Assembly (NCBI GenBank): GCA_023623175.1
Contig: JAMNXU010000025.1
Location: 1-51,188, forward strand
Source of the DNA: Bacillota bacterium
GTDB lineage: Bacteria; Bacillota; Clostridia; Acetivibrionales; JAMNXU01
Length of the DNA: 51,188 bases
Direction of reading: 5' to 3'
This document shows, in pieces, positions 15,902 through 24,900 of this stretch. Every line of letters begins with the position of its first letter. Within the stretch, counting starts at the first letter, position 1. The notes under the pieces are model-generated. The model was given only the letters and a program-made list of their open reading frames with translations. It was not told the origin of the DNA and ran no database searches. A program made the translations under genes and the position numbers.

Positions 15902-16819
15902 ATGAACTCCAATGAACTGAGATACATGGAAATAATTAAAAGAAGGTTTCCCCAGCTGGATCTGTCGAAAATTGAATTCAATAAAACCGACGGCACCTAC
16001 AGCGATGTTGCTGTTATAAATAACGAGGTTGCCTTCAAGTTTGCGAAATTTGACTGGAGCGCCGCCTACCTGAGAAATGAAGCGGATGTAATCCGCTTCA
16101 TCCAGGGTTTTGTTACCATGCCTTTGCCCGATGTGGAGATGATAGGGCAAAACGTTTCGAGGCATGCTTATATCAAAGGTTCGCCGTTATACAGAAATAC
16201 TTTGCTCAAATTGGATTACCGTACGCGGGATAACATTGCGAAGCAAATTGCCACTTTTCTAAAGGAATTGCACAGCATCCCGGTAAAAAAAGTCAAACTG
16301 GCAGGAATCGGAGATTCGGCGATGAACAGGGGCCGTGATGACTGGCTTGACGAGCTTAAAACGATGAAAATAAAAATATCCCCTTATTGTACAAACTATG
16401 TAAGGGAGTACCTGAACCAAATTACCCGGCCTGTTGTCGAAAATAAAAAATTCTTTGAATTTCAGCCTGTACTTATCCATGGCAACTTAACGCCCAACCA
16501 TATACTGTTCGATGAAGCATCGGGCAATGTCAACGGCATCATCGGTTTCAGCGATGCCGGTCTTGGTGATCCGGCCTATGACTTTGGAACGCTTTTGGAT
16601 CATCTCGGGGAGAATTTTGTCAGAAAGATGTTCAAATACTACCCGGCTTCTTCTGCATTCATGGAAAGAGCAAGGTTCTATGCATTTATCAGCAATTTCA
16701 TGTGGTTCAGGGATGTCTGCGACATGATTACAACCCGGGATTTTTCCAGGTTCCAGGTTATAGCGAAGGACAGGGATATTTTGCCTCCGGGAACACCCAT
16801 TTTCAACAGGCGGGATTAA
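15902..16819 (+). CDS. Aminoglycoside-phosphotransferase-fold protein, probable pseudokinase
   Basis: A 305-residue protein of the APH/choline-kinase fold. The N-lobe has VAFKFAKF (Lys46 in the ATP-lysine position) and a glutamate at RNEADV (Glu60). The C-lobe has LIHGNLTPNHILFD (192-204) and NGIIGFSDAGLGDPAYDF (211-228). In active members these read HGD-L and IIDF-x-DAG-GDPA. Here the catalytic Asp is Asn195 and the metal-binding Asp is Gly215. Both changes are plain in the DNA (AAC, GGT). I infer loss or change of phosphotransfer, with nucleotide binding perhaps retained. ATG 15902 follows a GGAGGG by eight bases. It follows the transferase genes in the same direction, so a regulatory or sugar-binding role in that pathway is plausible. 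Confidence 0.78.
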   Translation: MNSNELRYMEIIKRRFPQLDLSKIEFNKTDGTYSDVAVINNEVAFKFAKFDWSAAYLRNEADVIRFIQGFVTMPLPDVEMIGQNVSRHAYIKGSPLYRNTLLKLDYRTRDNIAKQIATFLKELHSIPVKKVKLAGIGDSAMNRGRDDWLDELKTMKIKISPYCTNYVREYLNQITRPVVENKKFFEFQPVLIHGNLTPNHILFDEASGNVNGIIGFSDAGLGDPAYDFGTLLDHLGENFVRKMFKYYPASSAFMERARFYAFISNFMWFRDVCDMITTRDFSRFQVIAKDRDILPPGTPIFNRRD

Positions 16820-16951
16820 AGGCAGGATTGTCCGTCAAATTGCGGTATCCGGAATTTATTCCCTGCACAAATGAAATGTGATATCCGGAAGGAATTCTGA
16901 ATAAATATGTTACAGGAATATGTATCGGAATATATTTTGGGAGATGGTCGT

Positions 16952-17404
16952 GTGAATTACGCTCCTACCGATTTATGTCACATCACAATCAGGAGAGCGC
17001 TTTTTGACGGATACAGCAAAAAACAGGTGGATCACATGCTTACAAAAATTATAGAAGACTATACGGAAATGAATGACACCATCTGTGAGTTGAAACGCCA
17101 GATATCCTCTTTAAATGAAACAGTGCAGCATTACAAGGTGCTTGAAGAATCCCTGCAGCACTCGATCCTGGTTGCGCAGCACTCCGCGGAACAAATCAAA
17201 ACAAACGCATGCGAAAAGGCAAAAAACATCCTGGCCGAAGCGGAAGTAAAAGCACAGAAAATCATTGAAGACGCTAACAATGAAGTACGCAAAATACAGG
17301 CGAAATATGAAAAAATCAAAAATGAAGTGTATTCTTTCAAAACGAAGTCGGAAGCATTGATACACTCCCAGTTGGAGGTACTGAAGCAATTGTTTGCCGA
17401 GTAA
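16952..17404 (+). CDS. DivIVA-like coiled-coil protein
   Basis: About 150 residues. The N-terminal part (TDLCHITIRRALFDGYSKKQVDHMLTKIIEDYTEM) has the shape of the DivIVA membrane-binding/coiled-coil domain, which recognises negative membrane curvature at poles and septa. The rest is heptad-rich, with an Ala/Lys/Glu segment (AEQIKTNACEKAKNILAEAEVK) typical of DivIVA and GpsB relatives. GTG 16952 follows GGGAG by eight bases and places the domain at the N-terminus, as usual; ATG 16907 is the alternative. It is last in the island. It may position the glycosylation machinery or its substrate at a pole, septum or forespore membrane, but that is inference. Confidence 0.7.
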   Translation: MNYAPTDLCHITIRRALFDGYSKKQVDHMLTKIIEDYTEMNDTICELKRQISSLNETVQHYKVLEESLQHSILVAQHSAEQIKTNACEKAKNILAEAEVKAQKIIEDANNEVRKIQAKYEKIKNEVYSFKTKSEALIHSQLEVLKQLFAE

Positions 17405-17416
17405 ATGCCGGCTAAA

Positions 17417-17524
17417 TTTGAGGACTGTCCCCCAAATTAAACAGGGACCGTCCCCTTTTTTTTTTGAGGACTGTCCTCAATTTTTTGAGGACTGTCCCCT
17501 AATTTTTTTGAGGACTGTCCCCCA
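17417..17524 (-). repeat. Cluster of five dispersed repeats between convergent genes
   Basis: Five copies lie between the DivIVA-like gene and fcl. One is the GGGACCGTCCCC variant; the rest read TTTGAGGACTGTCC on the plus strand, which is GGGGACAGTCCTCAAA in the fcl transcript. One copy contains the fcl stop codon. T runs beside the near-palindromes could help end transcription from both sides. Confidence 0.9.
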
Positions 17525-18449
17525 GAATTGCTGATTTATAAAACTCGTATTCCAGCCGAATTCCTTCCCTTATATCCATCTTCGGCTTCCAGCCGGTCGC
17601 CAGGATTTTTGAACTGTCCAAAACTCTCCGCGGCGTTCCGTCAGGTTTTGTTGTATCAAACTTAATTTCTCCCTTGAAACCTACTACATCTTTAATTATT
17701 TCCGCCAGTTCCCTTATGCTTATTTCCTTTCCGGAACCTATGTTCACGGGCTCATTGCCGTCATAGTTCTGCATCAGATAAAGGCATGCTTCGGCCATAT
17801 CGTCCACATATAAAAATTCCCGCAAAGGTTTGCCTGTCCCCCACAATTCAACAAAAGGCCTGTTCTCCATTTTGGCCTTGTGGAATTTTATCAGCATGGA
17901 TGGAATTACATGAGAATTGTAAGCGTCAAATCTGTCATTGATGCCGTAGAGGTTTGCGGGCATAACTGAAATATAGCAGGTGCCATATTGCTTGTTGTAG
18001 GACTGGCACATTTTTATGCCTGATATTTTTGCCAGGGCGTAAGCCTCATTTGTAGGCTCCAGCGGACCGGTAAGCAAATATTCCTCTTTAATCGGTTGAG
18101 GGCACAGTTTCGGGTAAATGCATGAGCTTCCGAAAAACATCAGCTTTTTTACCTTATTTTTAAAAGCGCTGCGTATCACGTTGCATTCAATCAGCATGTT
18201 TTCCATGATGAAATCCGCGCAATAAGTATCATTGGCATGAATTCCTCCCACTTTTGCAGCAGCCAGGAACACATATTCCGGCTTTTCCTCTTTAAAAAAC
18301 TTCTCGCAGGCCGCCTGGTCCGTTAAATCCAATTCCTGGTGTGTCCGCTTGACAATATTTTCGTATCCGTTTCTTTGAAGGCATCTTACTATGGCTGAAC
18401 CCACCATTCCGGTATGCCCTGCCACATATATCCTGCTGTTTTTTTCCAA
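17499..18449 (-). CDS. fcl: GDP-L-fucose synthase
   Basis: A 316-residue SDR that epimerises and reduces GDP-4-keto-6-deoxymannose to GDP-L-fucose with NADPH. It has VAGHTGMVGSAIVR (NADP loop), FGSSCIYP, the catalytic YALAKISG (YxxxK) and NLYGINDRFD, all characteristic of Fcl/WcaG/GER. It is 12 bp downstream of gmd in the same direction and so co-transcribed. The last residues (GDSPQKN) are encoded by a copy of the dispersed repeat, and the TAG stop is formed at its edge. The natural C-terminus has therefore been replaced or extended by repeat DNA. The active site is far from this tail and should be intact. Confidence 0.95.
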   Translation of the reverse strand: MEKNSRIYVAGHTGMVGSAIVRCLQRNGYENIVKRTHQELDLTDQAACEKFFKEEKPEYVFLAAAKVGGIHANDTYCADFIMENMLIECNVIRSAFKNKVKKLMFFGSSCIYPKLCPQPIKEEYLLTGPLEPTNEAYALAKISGIKMCQSYNKQYGTCYISVMPANLYGINDRFDAYNSHVIPSMLIKFHKAKMENRPFVELWGTGKPLREFLYVDDMAEACLYLMQNYDGNEPVNIGSGKEISIRELAEIIKDVVGFKGEIKFDTTKPDGTPRRVLDSSKILATGWKPKMDIREGIRLEYEFYKSAILGDSPQKN

Positions 18450-18461
18450 TCAAATCCCTCC

Positions 18462-19490
18462 TCAATCCAATTTTATGCCGGCTGCTTCAAGATCGCTCTT
18501 CACCATCATTGCAACCAATTCTTCAAAAGATACCCTGGGTTTCCAGCCCAGCTTGTTCTTTGCATTTGTCGGATCACCAAGGAGCAAATCCACTTCTGCC
18601 GGCCTGAAAAATTCGCTGCTGACTTTAACGAGCACCCTGCCGGTTTTCCTGTCTATGCCTTTTTCATTCAGGCCTTCGCCTTCCCAGGCCAAATCAATAC
18701 CGACATTTTTGAATGCCAGTTCACAGAACTCCCTCACCGTATGGGTTTCCCCTGTTGCAACCACATAGTCGCCGGGCTCCTTTTGCTGGAGTATCAGCCA
18801 CATGGCTTCCACGTAATCTCCTGCAAACCCCCAATCCCTTTTCGCGTCCAGGTTCCCAAGGTGCAGGCAGTCCAGTTTTCCGCTCAGGATGTCGGCAATT
18901 CCGGTAGTTATTTTCCGGGTAACAAAGTTTTTGCCTCTCCTGGGAGATTCATGGTTAAAAAGTATGCCGTTACATGCAAATAAACCGTAAGATTCCCTAT
19001 AGTTTACCGTTATCCAGTATGCATACAGTTTACTTACCGCATAAGGGCTTCTTGGATAAAACGGGGTATTTTCGTTTTGAGGAATCTCCCTTACCTTTCC
19101 AAACAGTTCACTGGAAGATGCCTGGTAAAATTTTATTTTATCATTCACCGTGCGGATCGCATCCAATAGCATCAGCGTTCCGATGGCATTTACTTCGCCT
19201 GTAAACTTCGGCACTTCAAAAGAAACTTTTACGTGGCTCTGGGCCGCCAGATTATATACCTCCGCAGGCTGAACCCTGTACAGTACTTTGAGCAGACTGC
19301 CTTCATCGGTCAAATCTCCATCGTGCAAAGTTATCTTCCTGGGTCCGTCCAGCAAATGGCGTATTCTTTCCAAATTATCCGTACTGCTTCTTCTGATGAG
19401 GCCGTGGACTTCATAGCCTTTATCCAGTAAAAATTCCGCCAGGTAAGAGCCATCTTGCCCGGTGATTCCTGTAATTAGTGCTTTGTTCAT
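18462..19490 (-). CDS. gmd: GDP-mannose 4,6-dehydratase
   Basis: A 342-residue SDR catalysing the first committed step of GDP-fucose (or GDP-rhamnose) synthesis. [32 protein letters not shown], the Ser/Thr-Glu catalytic region SSSELFGKV and [12 protein letters not shown] with YxxxK are all standard for Gmd, as is [15 protein letters not shown]. The second ATG (19490) lies eight bases after GGAGG; the first, at 19496, is too close. It precedes fcl. Substrate comes from ManC encoded 11 kb away on the opposite strand, so the two ends of the island together make GDP-L-fucose. Confidence 0.96.
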   Translation of the reverse strand: MNKALITGITGQDGSYLAEFLLDKGYEVHGLIRRSSTDNLERIRHLLDGPRKITLHDGDLTDEGSLLKVLYRVQPAEVYNLAAQSHVKVSFEVPKFTGEVNAIGTLMLLDAIRTVNDKIKFYQASSSELFGKVREIPQNENTPFYPRSPYAVSKLYAYWITVNYRESYGLFACNGILFNHESPRRGKNFVTRKITTGIADILSGKLDCLHLGNLDAKRDWGFAGDYVEAMWLILQQKEPGDYVVATGETHTVREFCELAFKNVGIDLAWEGEGLNEKGIDRKTGRVLVKVSSEFFRPAEVDLLLGDPTNAKNKLGWKPRVSFEELVAMMVKSDLEAAGIKLD

Positions 19491-19892
19491 CCGCATACCC
19501 TCCTATGGCACAATTATTTTCCCTTTTGTCTCCCTAAGTGGAAGAATTATTGCCAGAACTAAGCAATGGGCATTTTCGAAAATGGTCTTGATACAATAAT
19601 ATGCAAACTAATTATGTAGTGTTACCTTTACATAATTTAGATATCTTAATGAAAAAAGCACTCATTTTCACATCGGTGAATATTATGTAAATAGATAAAA
19701 ACAGGTGGATTGGCCGGTAAAACCAGGTTGTTAATCATTAGATGAAGAGATTTTTGTTAAGTTTATATGTAAATTAAGTTTTATGTAAATTAACTTAAAA
19801 ACCTTAATGCGGAAAGTTAAGACAGGCAAAGCCTGTGAACCTGAGCAAAAAACTTTACATTTTTAAAATAATGAAAGGAAGTGACTGATTTA
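19491..19892. promoter_or_regulatory. Divergent regulatory region with repeated TATGTAAATTA boxes and hairpins
   Basis: Between gmd (minus) and the beta-helix gene (plus). TATGTAAATTAA occurs twice, 16 bp apart (19766-19777, 19782-19793). TTATGTAAAT occurs again at 19683-19692. A perfect 9-bp hairpin with a 10-nt loop (AATTATGTA/TACATAATT) is at 19610-19637. A short GC-rich hairpin, ACAGGC-AAA-GCCTGT, is at 19822-19836 in the leader of the plus-strand gene. The boxes look like regulator binding sites. I considered and could not support a c-di-GMP riboswitch. Confidence 0.45.
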
Positions 19893-21767
19893 ATGCCAAC
19901 AGTTACAATTGGAATCCCCAATACAACCTTTGTATCTTCGGCTCAACCTTCGCTGAATTTTTCATTTTACCCGCTGATGTATGTGGGTAATGATGTAACA
20001 TTTGCAGAAACCATCAGCCTTATGGAAATTGATTTGTCATCAATTCCTGTAACAAATGTCGACAGTGCAGTGCTGCAGTTATCCGTCATAGTAAAAACCG
20101 GTGCAGACCCGAGCCCTATCGTGGTAAACCGGGTAACGAGTCCATTTGATGCCAACACAGTGACTTACAACACTATTCCGTCCTTTACTGCCACAACATC
20201 ACAAATTAATGTCAACACATCGGATCTGTATACTATTGTGGAAATTGATATTACAACCCTTGTAAACCAATGGCTTGACGGTACCTTCGAAAATCACGGG
20301 ATTGCATTGACGAATCCGGACGGGGTAACCTTAGTCCAATTTGGTACAAATAATATCGTTTATGAACCCTATTTCCCGAAATTGGTGGTGACCTATTCGG
20401 AAATTCCGCCTTCCACGGATAACCCCTATGCGTATATCTACAACACCGGTAATCAATCGATCACTGTAAATGGTTCTGTTCCCTTCAGCAACAACGGCGC
20501 TTTACTTGGAATCAGTCATGATATAAACGAAGCTCCTATTGTCATTGAAAAAGCCGGAGTTTACGCTGTATGGTACACTGTATCCGGTGTGGAAGTCAAC
20601 CAGTTTACTCTGTTCCTGAACGATACTCTTGTACCGGGAAGCACTTATGGCACCGATGTTATGAATAACAGTTACTCGGGAATGGCTATTATTAATGCCG
20701 ATGCTGGTGATGTATTAACCCTGAGGAATTATGCCAGCAACGGACCTGTTACCCTTGACAGTGGAGCTGGAGGATCGGAAAATGCGGTAAGTGCATCAAT
20801 CATGCTGTTGAAAATCGGAGAGCCCGTATCGACTGATTTGGCACTGGATGCCGTGAACAACGCGCAGAATATCACGGAAATGCGGAATGCTATTACTAAT
20901 CCGGATCTTGGATTGAATCTCAGTGGCTTTAATTCTCTAAGTACAACAGCCCAGGACATGGTATTGGAAAGCTTGCTGGAAAACCGTCCTGACCTGGGAT
21001 ATCCCTCTGTGGCCGCCTTACAGGAAGCCCTTAATACAGCGGTTAATGAAGTGGTGGATACTGCAAATATTTATGTAAAGGCTGGTAGTGTCGGTGGAAA
21101 CGGAAGTATCGCGCATCCCTTTGGCACCATTTCTGAGGGTATTGCCGCAGTTGCTCCCGGCGGAACGGTTCATGTTGCGGCCGGCACGTATCCCATTACT
21201 ACTCAGATTAATGTTAATAAGGCAGATATTACTCTGCTCGGCGAGCCGGGTGCGGAAATCCTCCTGCAGGCAGATATTATTGCCATGTTGATTACAGGTA
21301 ACGGTGCAACGGTCCAGGGATTGACGATGACCAGTGATATTCCTTATCCCAAAGAATTTATTCAGATAGGCGCACCTAATGTGAAACTTATCGGCAATAC
21401 GATATACGGGCCTGTACAGCCGCCGCCGATGGATAATTGGGTTGTGAACCGCGCTGTTGTATCCCAGGTGGCTACATCAAATGTGCTCTTGCAGGAAAAT
21501 ACGTTCTACTCCCTGAGAACCGGCATGTATATCAATCCGAATACAACCGGCGCTATTAATAATAATGTGGTTTATAACACAAAAGGCGGATTCCTCGTAG
21601 ACGGCGCATTCACTACATTTAACGGTAACTCCTGGGGCACGCCGCCCAATGAATTCGACATCGTTCTGCTGGCAGGAACTACAATGGGCCCGCCGTACGA
21701 TGATCTCGATCAGTTATCTGCTGAGAATAATAATGCAACCATCTCCGACCAGAGAACCGACCAGTAA
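19893..21767 (+). CDS. Putative spore-surface protein: DNRLRE-like, BclA/C1q-like and beta-helix domains
   Basis: A 624-residue protein with no signal peptide or membrane helix. Residues about 1-170 resemble DNRLRE/CBM96-type domains of spore and surface proteins (MEIDLSSIPVTNVDSAVLQLSV, DITTLVNQWLDGTFENHGIAL). Residues about 175-315 resemble the C1q/TNF-like C-terminal domain of exosporium collagen-like proteins (YNTGNQSITVNGSVPFSNNG, GVYAVWYTVSGVEVNQFTLFLN). After a short helical stretch, residues about 400-600 form a right-handed beta-helix of the NosD/pectate-lyase type (HPFGTISEGIAAVAPGGTVHVAAGTY). ATG 19893 is chosen because the domain starts there. Lack of a secretion signal suits assembly on the forespore from the mother cell. 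Its position beside the fucosylation genes suggests it is their glycan acceptor; neither point is proven. Confidence 0.7.
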   Translation: MPTVTIGIPNTTFVSSAQPSLNFSFYPLMYVGNDVTFAETISLMEIDLSSIPVTNVDSAVLQLSVIVKTGADPSPIVVNRVTSPFDANTVTYNTIPSFTATTSQINVNTSDLYTIVEIDITTLVNQWLDGTFENHGIALTNPDGVTLVQFGTNNIVYEPYFPKLVVTYSEIPPSTDNPYAYIYNTGNQSITVNGSVPFSNNGALLGISHDINEAPIVIEKAGVYAVWYTVSGVEVNQFTLFLNDTLVPGSTYGTDVMNNSYSGMAIINADAGDVLTLRNYASNGPVTLDSGAGGSENAVSASIMLLKIGEPVSTDLALDAVNNAQNITEMRNAITNPDLGLNLSGFNSLSTTAQDMVLESLLENRPDLGYPSVAALQEALNTAVNEVVDTANIYVKAGSVGGNGSIAHPFGTISEGIAAVAPGGTVHVAAGTYPITTQINVNKADITLLGEPGAEILLQADIIAMLITGNGATVQGLTMTSDIPYPKEFIQIGAPNVKLIGNTIYGPVQPPPMDNWVVNRAVVSQVATSNVLLQENTFYSLRTGMYINPNTTGAINNNVVYNTKGGFLVDGAFTTFNGNSWGTPPNEFDIVLLAGTTMGPPYDDLDQLSAENNNATISDQRTDQ

Positions 21768-21775
21768 AAAATATA

Positions 21776-21862
21776 GGGGACAGTCCTCAAAAATTAAAAC
21801 AAAAATTTTGCAGGACTGTCCCCTTTTTTTTATTAATAATATTGGGGACAGTCCTCAAAAAA
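21776..21862 (+). repeat. Three dispersed repeats, two forming a large hairpin
   Basis: GGGGACAGTCCTCAAA at 21776 is followed by an inverted copy ending near 21822 and a third direct copy at 21844. The first two can pair over about 20 bases and are followed by TTTTTTTT, which would act as a plus-strand terminator for the beta-helix gene. Confidence 0.85.
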
Positions 21863-21874
21863 GGGAAAAAAGAA

Positions 21875-21915
21875 AAATCAGGGAGGAACCCTGTCCGATA
21901 GTTCCTCCCTGATTT
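21875..21915 (-). terminator. 15-bp perfect hairpin, terminator of the minus-strand gene
   Basis: AAATCAGGGAGGAAC (21875-21889) and GTTCCTCCCTGATTT (21901-21915) pair perfectly around an 11-nt loop. On the minus strand the stem is followed by a T-rich run, as expected for a rho-independent terminator of the gene ending at 21928. The loop and inner stem closely match the hairpin at 28754-28784. Confidence 0.8.
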
Positions 21916-21927
21916 CTGTGTGAACGA

Positions 21928-24900
21928 CTATGGCACGATTGACGGTAAAGTCAGGGGAATCATTGAATCCAGGCCGTCCCACAGGAAGGCTTTTAATTTG
22001 CAGCCATCGACATTTTCAGGAAGCGTGAGCTCAACTTCAATTTTAGCCGAACTATCTCCCTCTATTAATTTATCTTTCGCCTGATAACACAACATGGAGT
22101 TGTTGATATTATAAAGGCCGATAATAAGTGTTGCATTCTGGGACTCCTGTGAACAGTTACTTACGGTCACTGAAGCCTTTATTGCCGAATTGCATGAAAG
22201 TGTGGTGATTTGGTTGCCTTCCATGTCAGTTACTTTTATTTCTCCGGCATCGAATGATGGAGGAATCAACAGAAGGTTTATGTTTTCTGCATTTGCCCCG
22301 TCAACTGTTACCGGCTCCGCTTCTTCCTCGGATGAGACAATGGAGTTTGGCATATTGGGGTTGTAATAGCCGCTTCCTCTGGAACTTCTGAATCCAACTA
22401 TGTATCCCCCGGGCAGGCCGTCGGGCACAGCGCAGGAATATTGAACTGAATTTTGGCCTTCGGGTATAACCAGAGGAATTTCTGAAATGAATACATTGGC
22501 CCCGTTATCAGTTAATGCGACAGATTTAATTATCTGCGTCACCTCATAGCCGCCCGTCGGTGCGACCATATCGTTGGACAGTGATATTACCCCGGAAATT
22601 GTTTTGCAAGGCATCAGGGTTAGATTTACATAATGACTGCTGCCTGTTCCGTCAATAGTTAGTCTCGTTGCATCATCAAGATTTTGAACATAATCCAGGT
22701 ATGTGTTTTTATTATAAAAACCAATTGGAAGAAATTCACTCTGATCATCATCTAACATTATATAGCCGAGTGCATATTCGCCGTCTATATCATATGGGAC
22801 AAAAATAGAGGTATATACTCCCCTGGTAAATCCCGGTAATATTGTAGAAACTGTTGACGGGAATAATACTTGCAGAGGTTCTTCCCATGGTTTGGGCAGA
22901 TAAATCGCAAATACCAGCACATTATATTTTCTTGTTGCTTTATTATTTCCCGGCAGTAAAACTTCGCCGAAAAAAAATCCCTTTGTCTTAATTACTTCCA
23001 CAACAATATCAGTAATTGATTCTTCCGTACAAATTGTGCCTGGAACTTTAAAGCTTCTTGTTGTTCTCGTACTGTGGTCATAATTGCCTACCGCGGTATA
23101 ACCCTGATGATCGCCCGGGAAAAAGTAAATGAGTCTCCACTTGTACGTTGTATCTTTTGGAATACTTAGATTGAATTCTGTAACTTTACTTCCCACGGGA
23201 ATTGTTACTATCTGTTCTGTTCTCAGGATATCAGTTTCGGAATCTGTCTCAAGTGTTATAAAAACATAGACCGGGGCAACAACAGGAGATACAGTATCCG
23301 GTAGTTTAATTATTCCTTTTATACTTACTTCCCCGGCAATTATAACCGGTGATAATACAATCCGGCGAAAATCATCACAAGCGACCACATATACATACCA
23401 GAAATTTCTACTTCCATCAGTAGTAATCGTGCAGCTGTTCTCCTGCGTTGTTACTGCCAGGGTGCCGCCAGGTAGATTATAGTCAGGGCTTATGTAGACC
23501 TCATAGTTGTTAGTTCCGGGATAGGGCTTCCAACTCAGAGAAATTTGATTCCCTGTCAATTTGCTTTCAACAACTGCTATTGCGGCATCTATATCCCAAA
23601 TGGAATTCACATCAAATTTTTTCTTTACGAAAATTGTATTATCATCTTTGGAAAAGGCTGCTTCGAAGGTATAGTTATTACCCGGCGGCAGTTTTATTGA
23701 AGCAGCATACATAAATTTATACGGTTCGTTGACGTCGTTCGGTTCCTGTACGCCAAGGGGCGTCACATTATAAAAGTCCAGGTATTGCGTTTTTCCATCC
23801 TTAGTATCTATAACATTAAATTCAGCAGTAAATCCAGTTACTGCTTCTTCGGTTTCTCCGCAAATCTCCGTTATGAAAGTGTAAACAGCCTTGCCCTCGG
23901 AGTTCGGTTCTTCGCGCTGCAAATTTACTTTTACCTCAACATCGGTCGAAGTAAAATCGTTGACCAGTGAAAGGTTCACATTTTCCACATTTGTATCATC
24001 AACAATTGCCGGTTGAGCATCTTTCTCAGAAGCGACAATGCAGTTTGGCTTATCGGGATTATAATAGCCGCGACCGTTAGAGCTCCTGTATCCTATCAAA
24101 TATCCCTCGGGCAAACCGACAGGAATTCTGCACGAATATTCAACTAATCCCTGGCCTTCAGGAATAACTACAGGAATCTCGGAAACGAAAAGTTTTATTC
24201 CGGCAGCCGTCGATGCTACGGATTTAACCAGAAGAGTGACCTCATACCCGCCTGCCGGAGCAGACATGCCGTCAGGCAGTGATATCACACCGGAAATTGT
24301 CCTGTAAGGCATTATGGTCAGATTTATGTTTGATATGTCTCCCCCGGCAACGGATATTTTAGTTGCAGCAGCGGGATTTTGAACATAATTCAGATATGTG
24401 TCTGCGTTATAATAGCCTTCTTGCATGTATTTGTTTCTGTCGGAATAATCCAGCATATATTTAACGATAAATTTCCCGTTTAGATCTATGGGAACGGTAA
24501 TTTTATATTCCTTGGATTTTTCTCCTTCTAAGAACCTGCAACTGTCAACAAAAGCTACCAGCGATAACGGCTCTTCTTCTGGTCCAGGTACATAGGTTGC
24601 TTCAGTATATACAAAACTAACTGGCTCAACATAATTTTCCGGCAGCGAAGCTTTTCCGGAAATTATCCTTCCGGGCAGTACATCTATAACAATATCTGTA
24701 ATTGATTTCTCTCCACTTATAGTAAACGGAACTTCGTAATATCTGGTTGTTTTTGAAGCAGGATCATAATAACCGCTGTCAATTAGTCCTGGAGTACGTG
24801 TAATTTACGTGTAATTTCATATTTCAGTCTCCACTTGTACGATGTGTATTTGGGGATGCTGAAGCTAAATTCTACGGAGTTACTTCCGATTGGCAACAGA

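Noticed and set aside
19801..19850. c-di-GMP-I (GEMM) riboswitch
   Set aside because: GCAAAGCC and a GAAA-like loop are present, but the two-hairpin arrangement is not, and the GCAAAGCC lies inside a perfect small hairpin.
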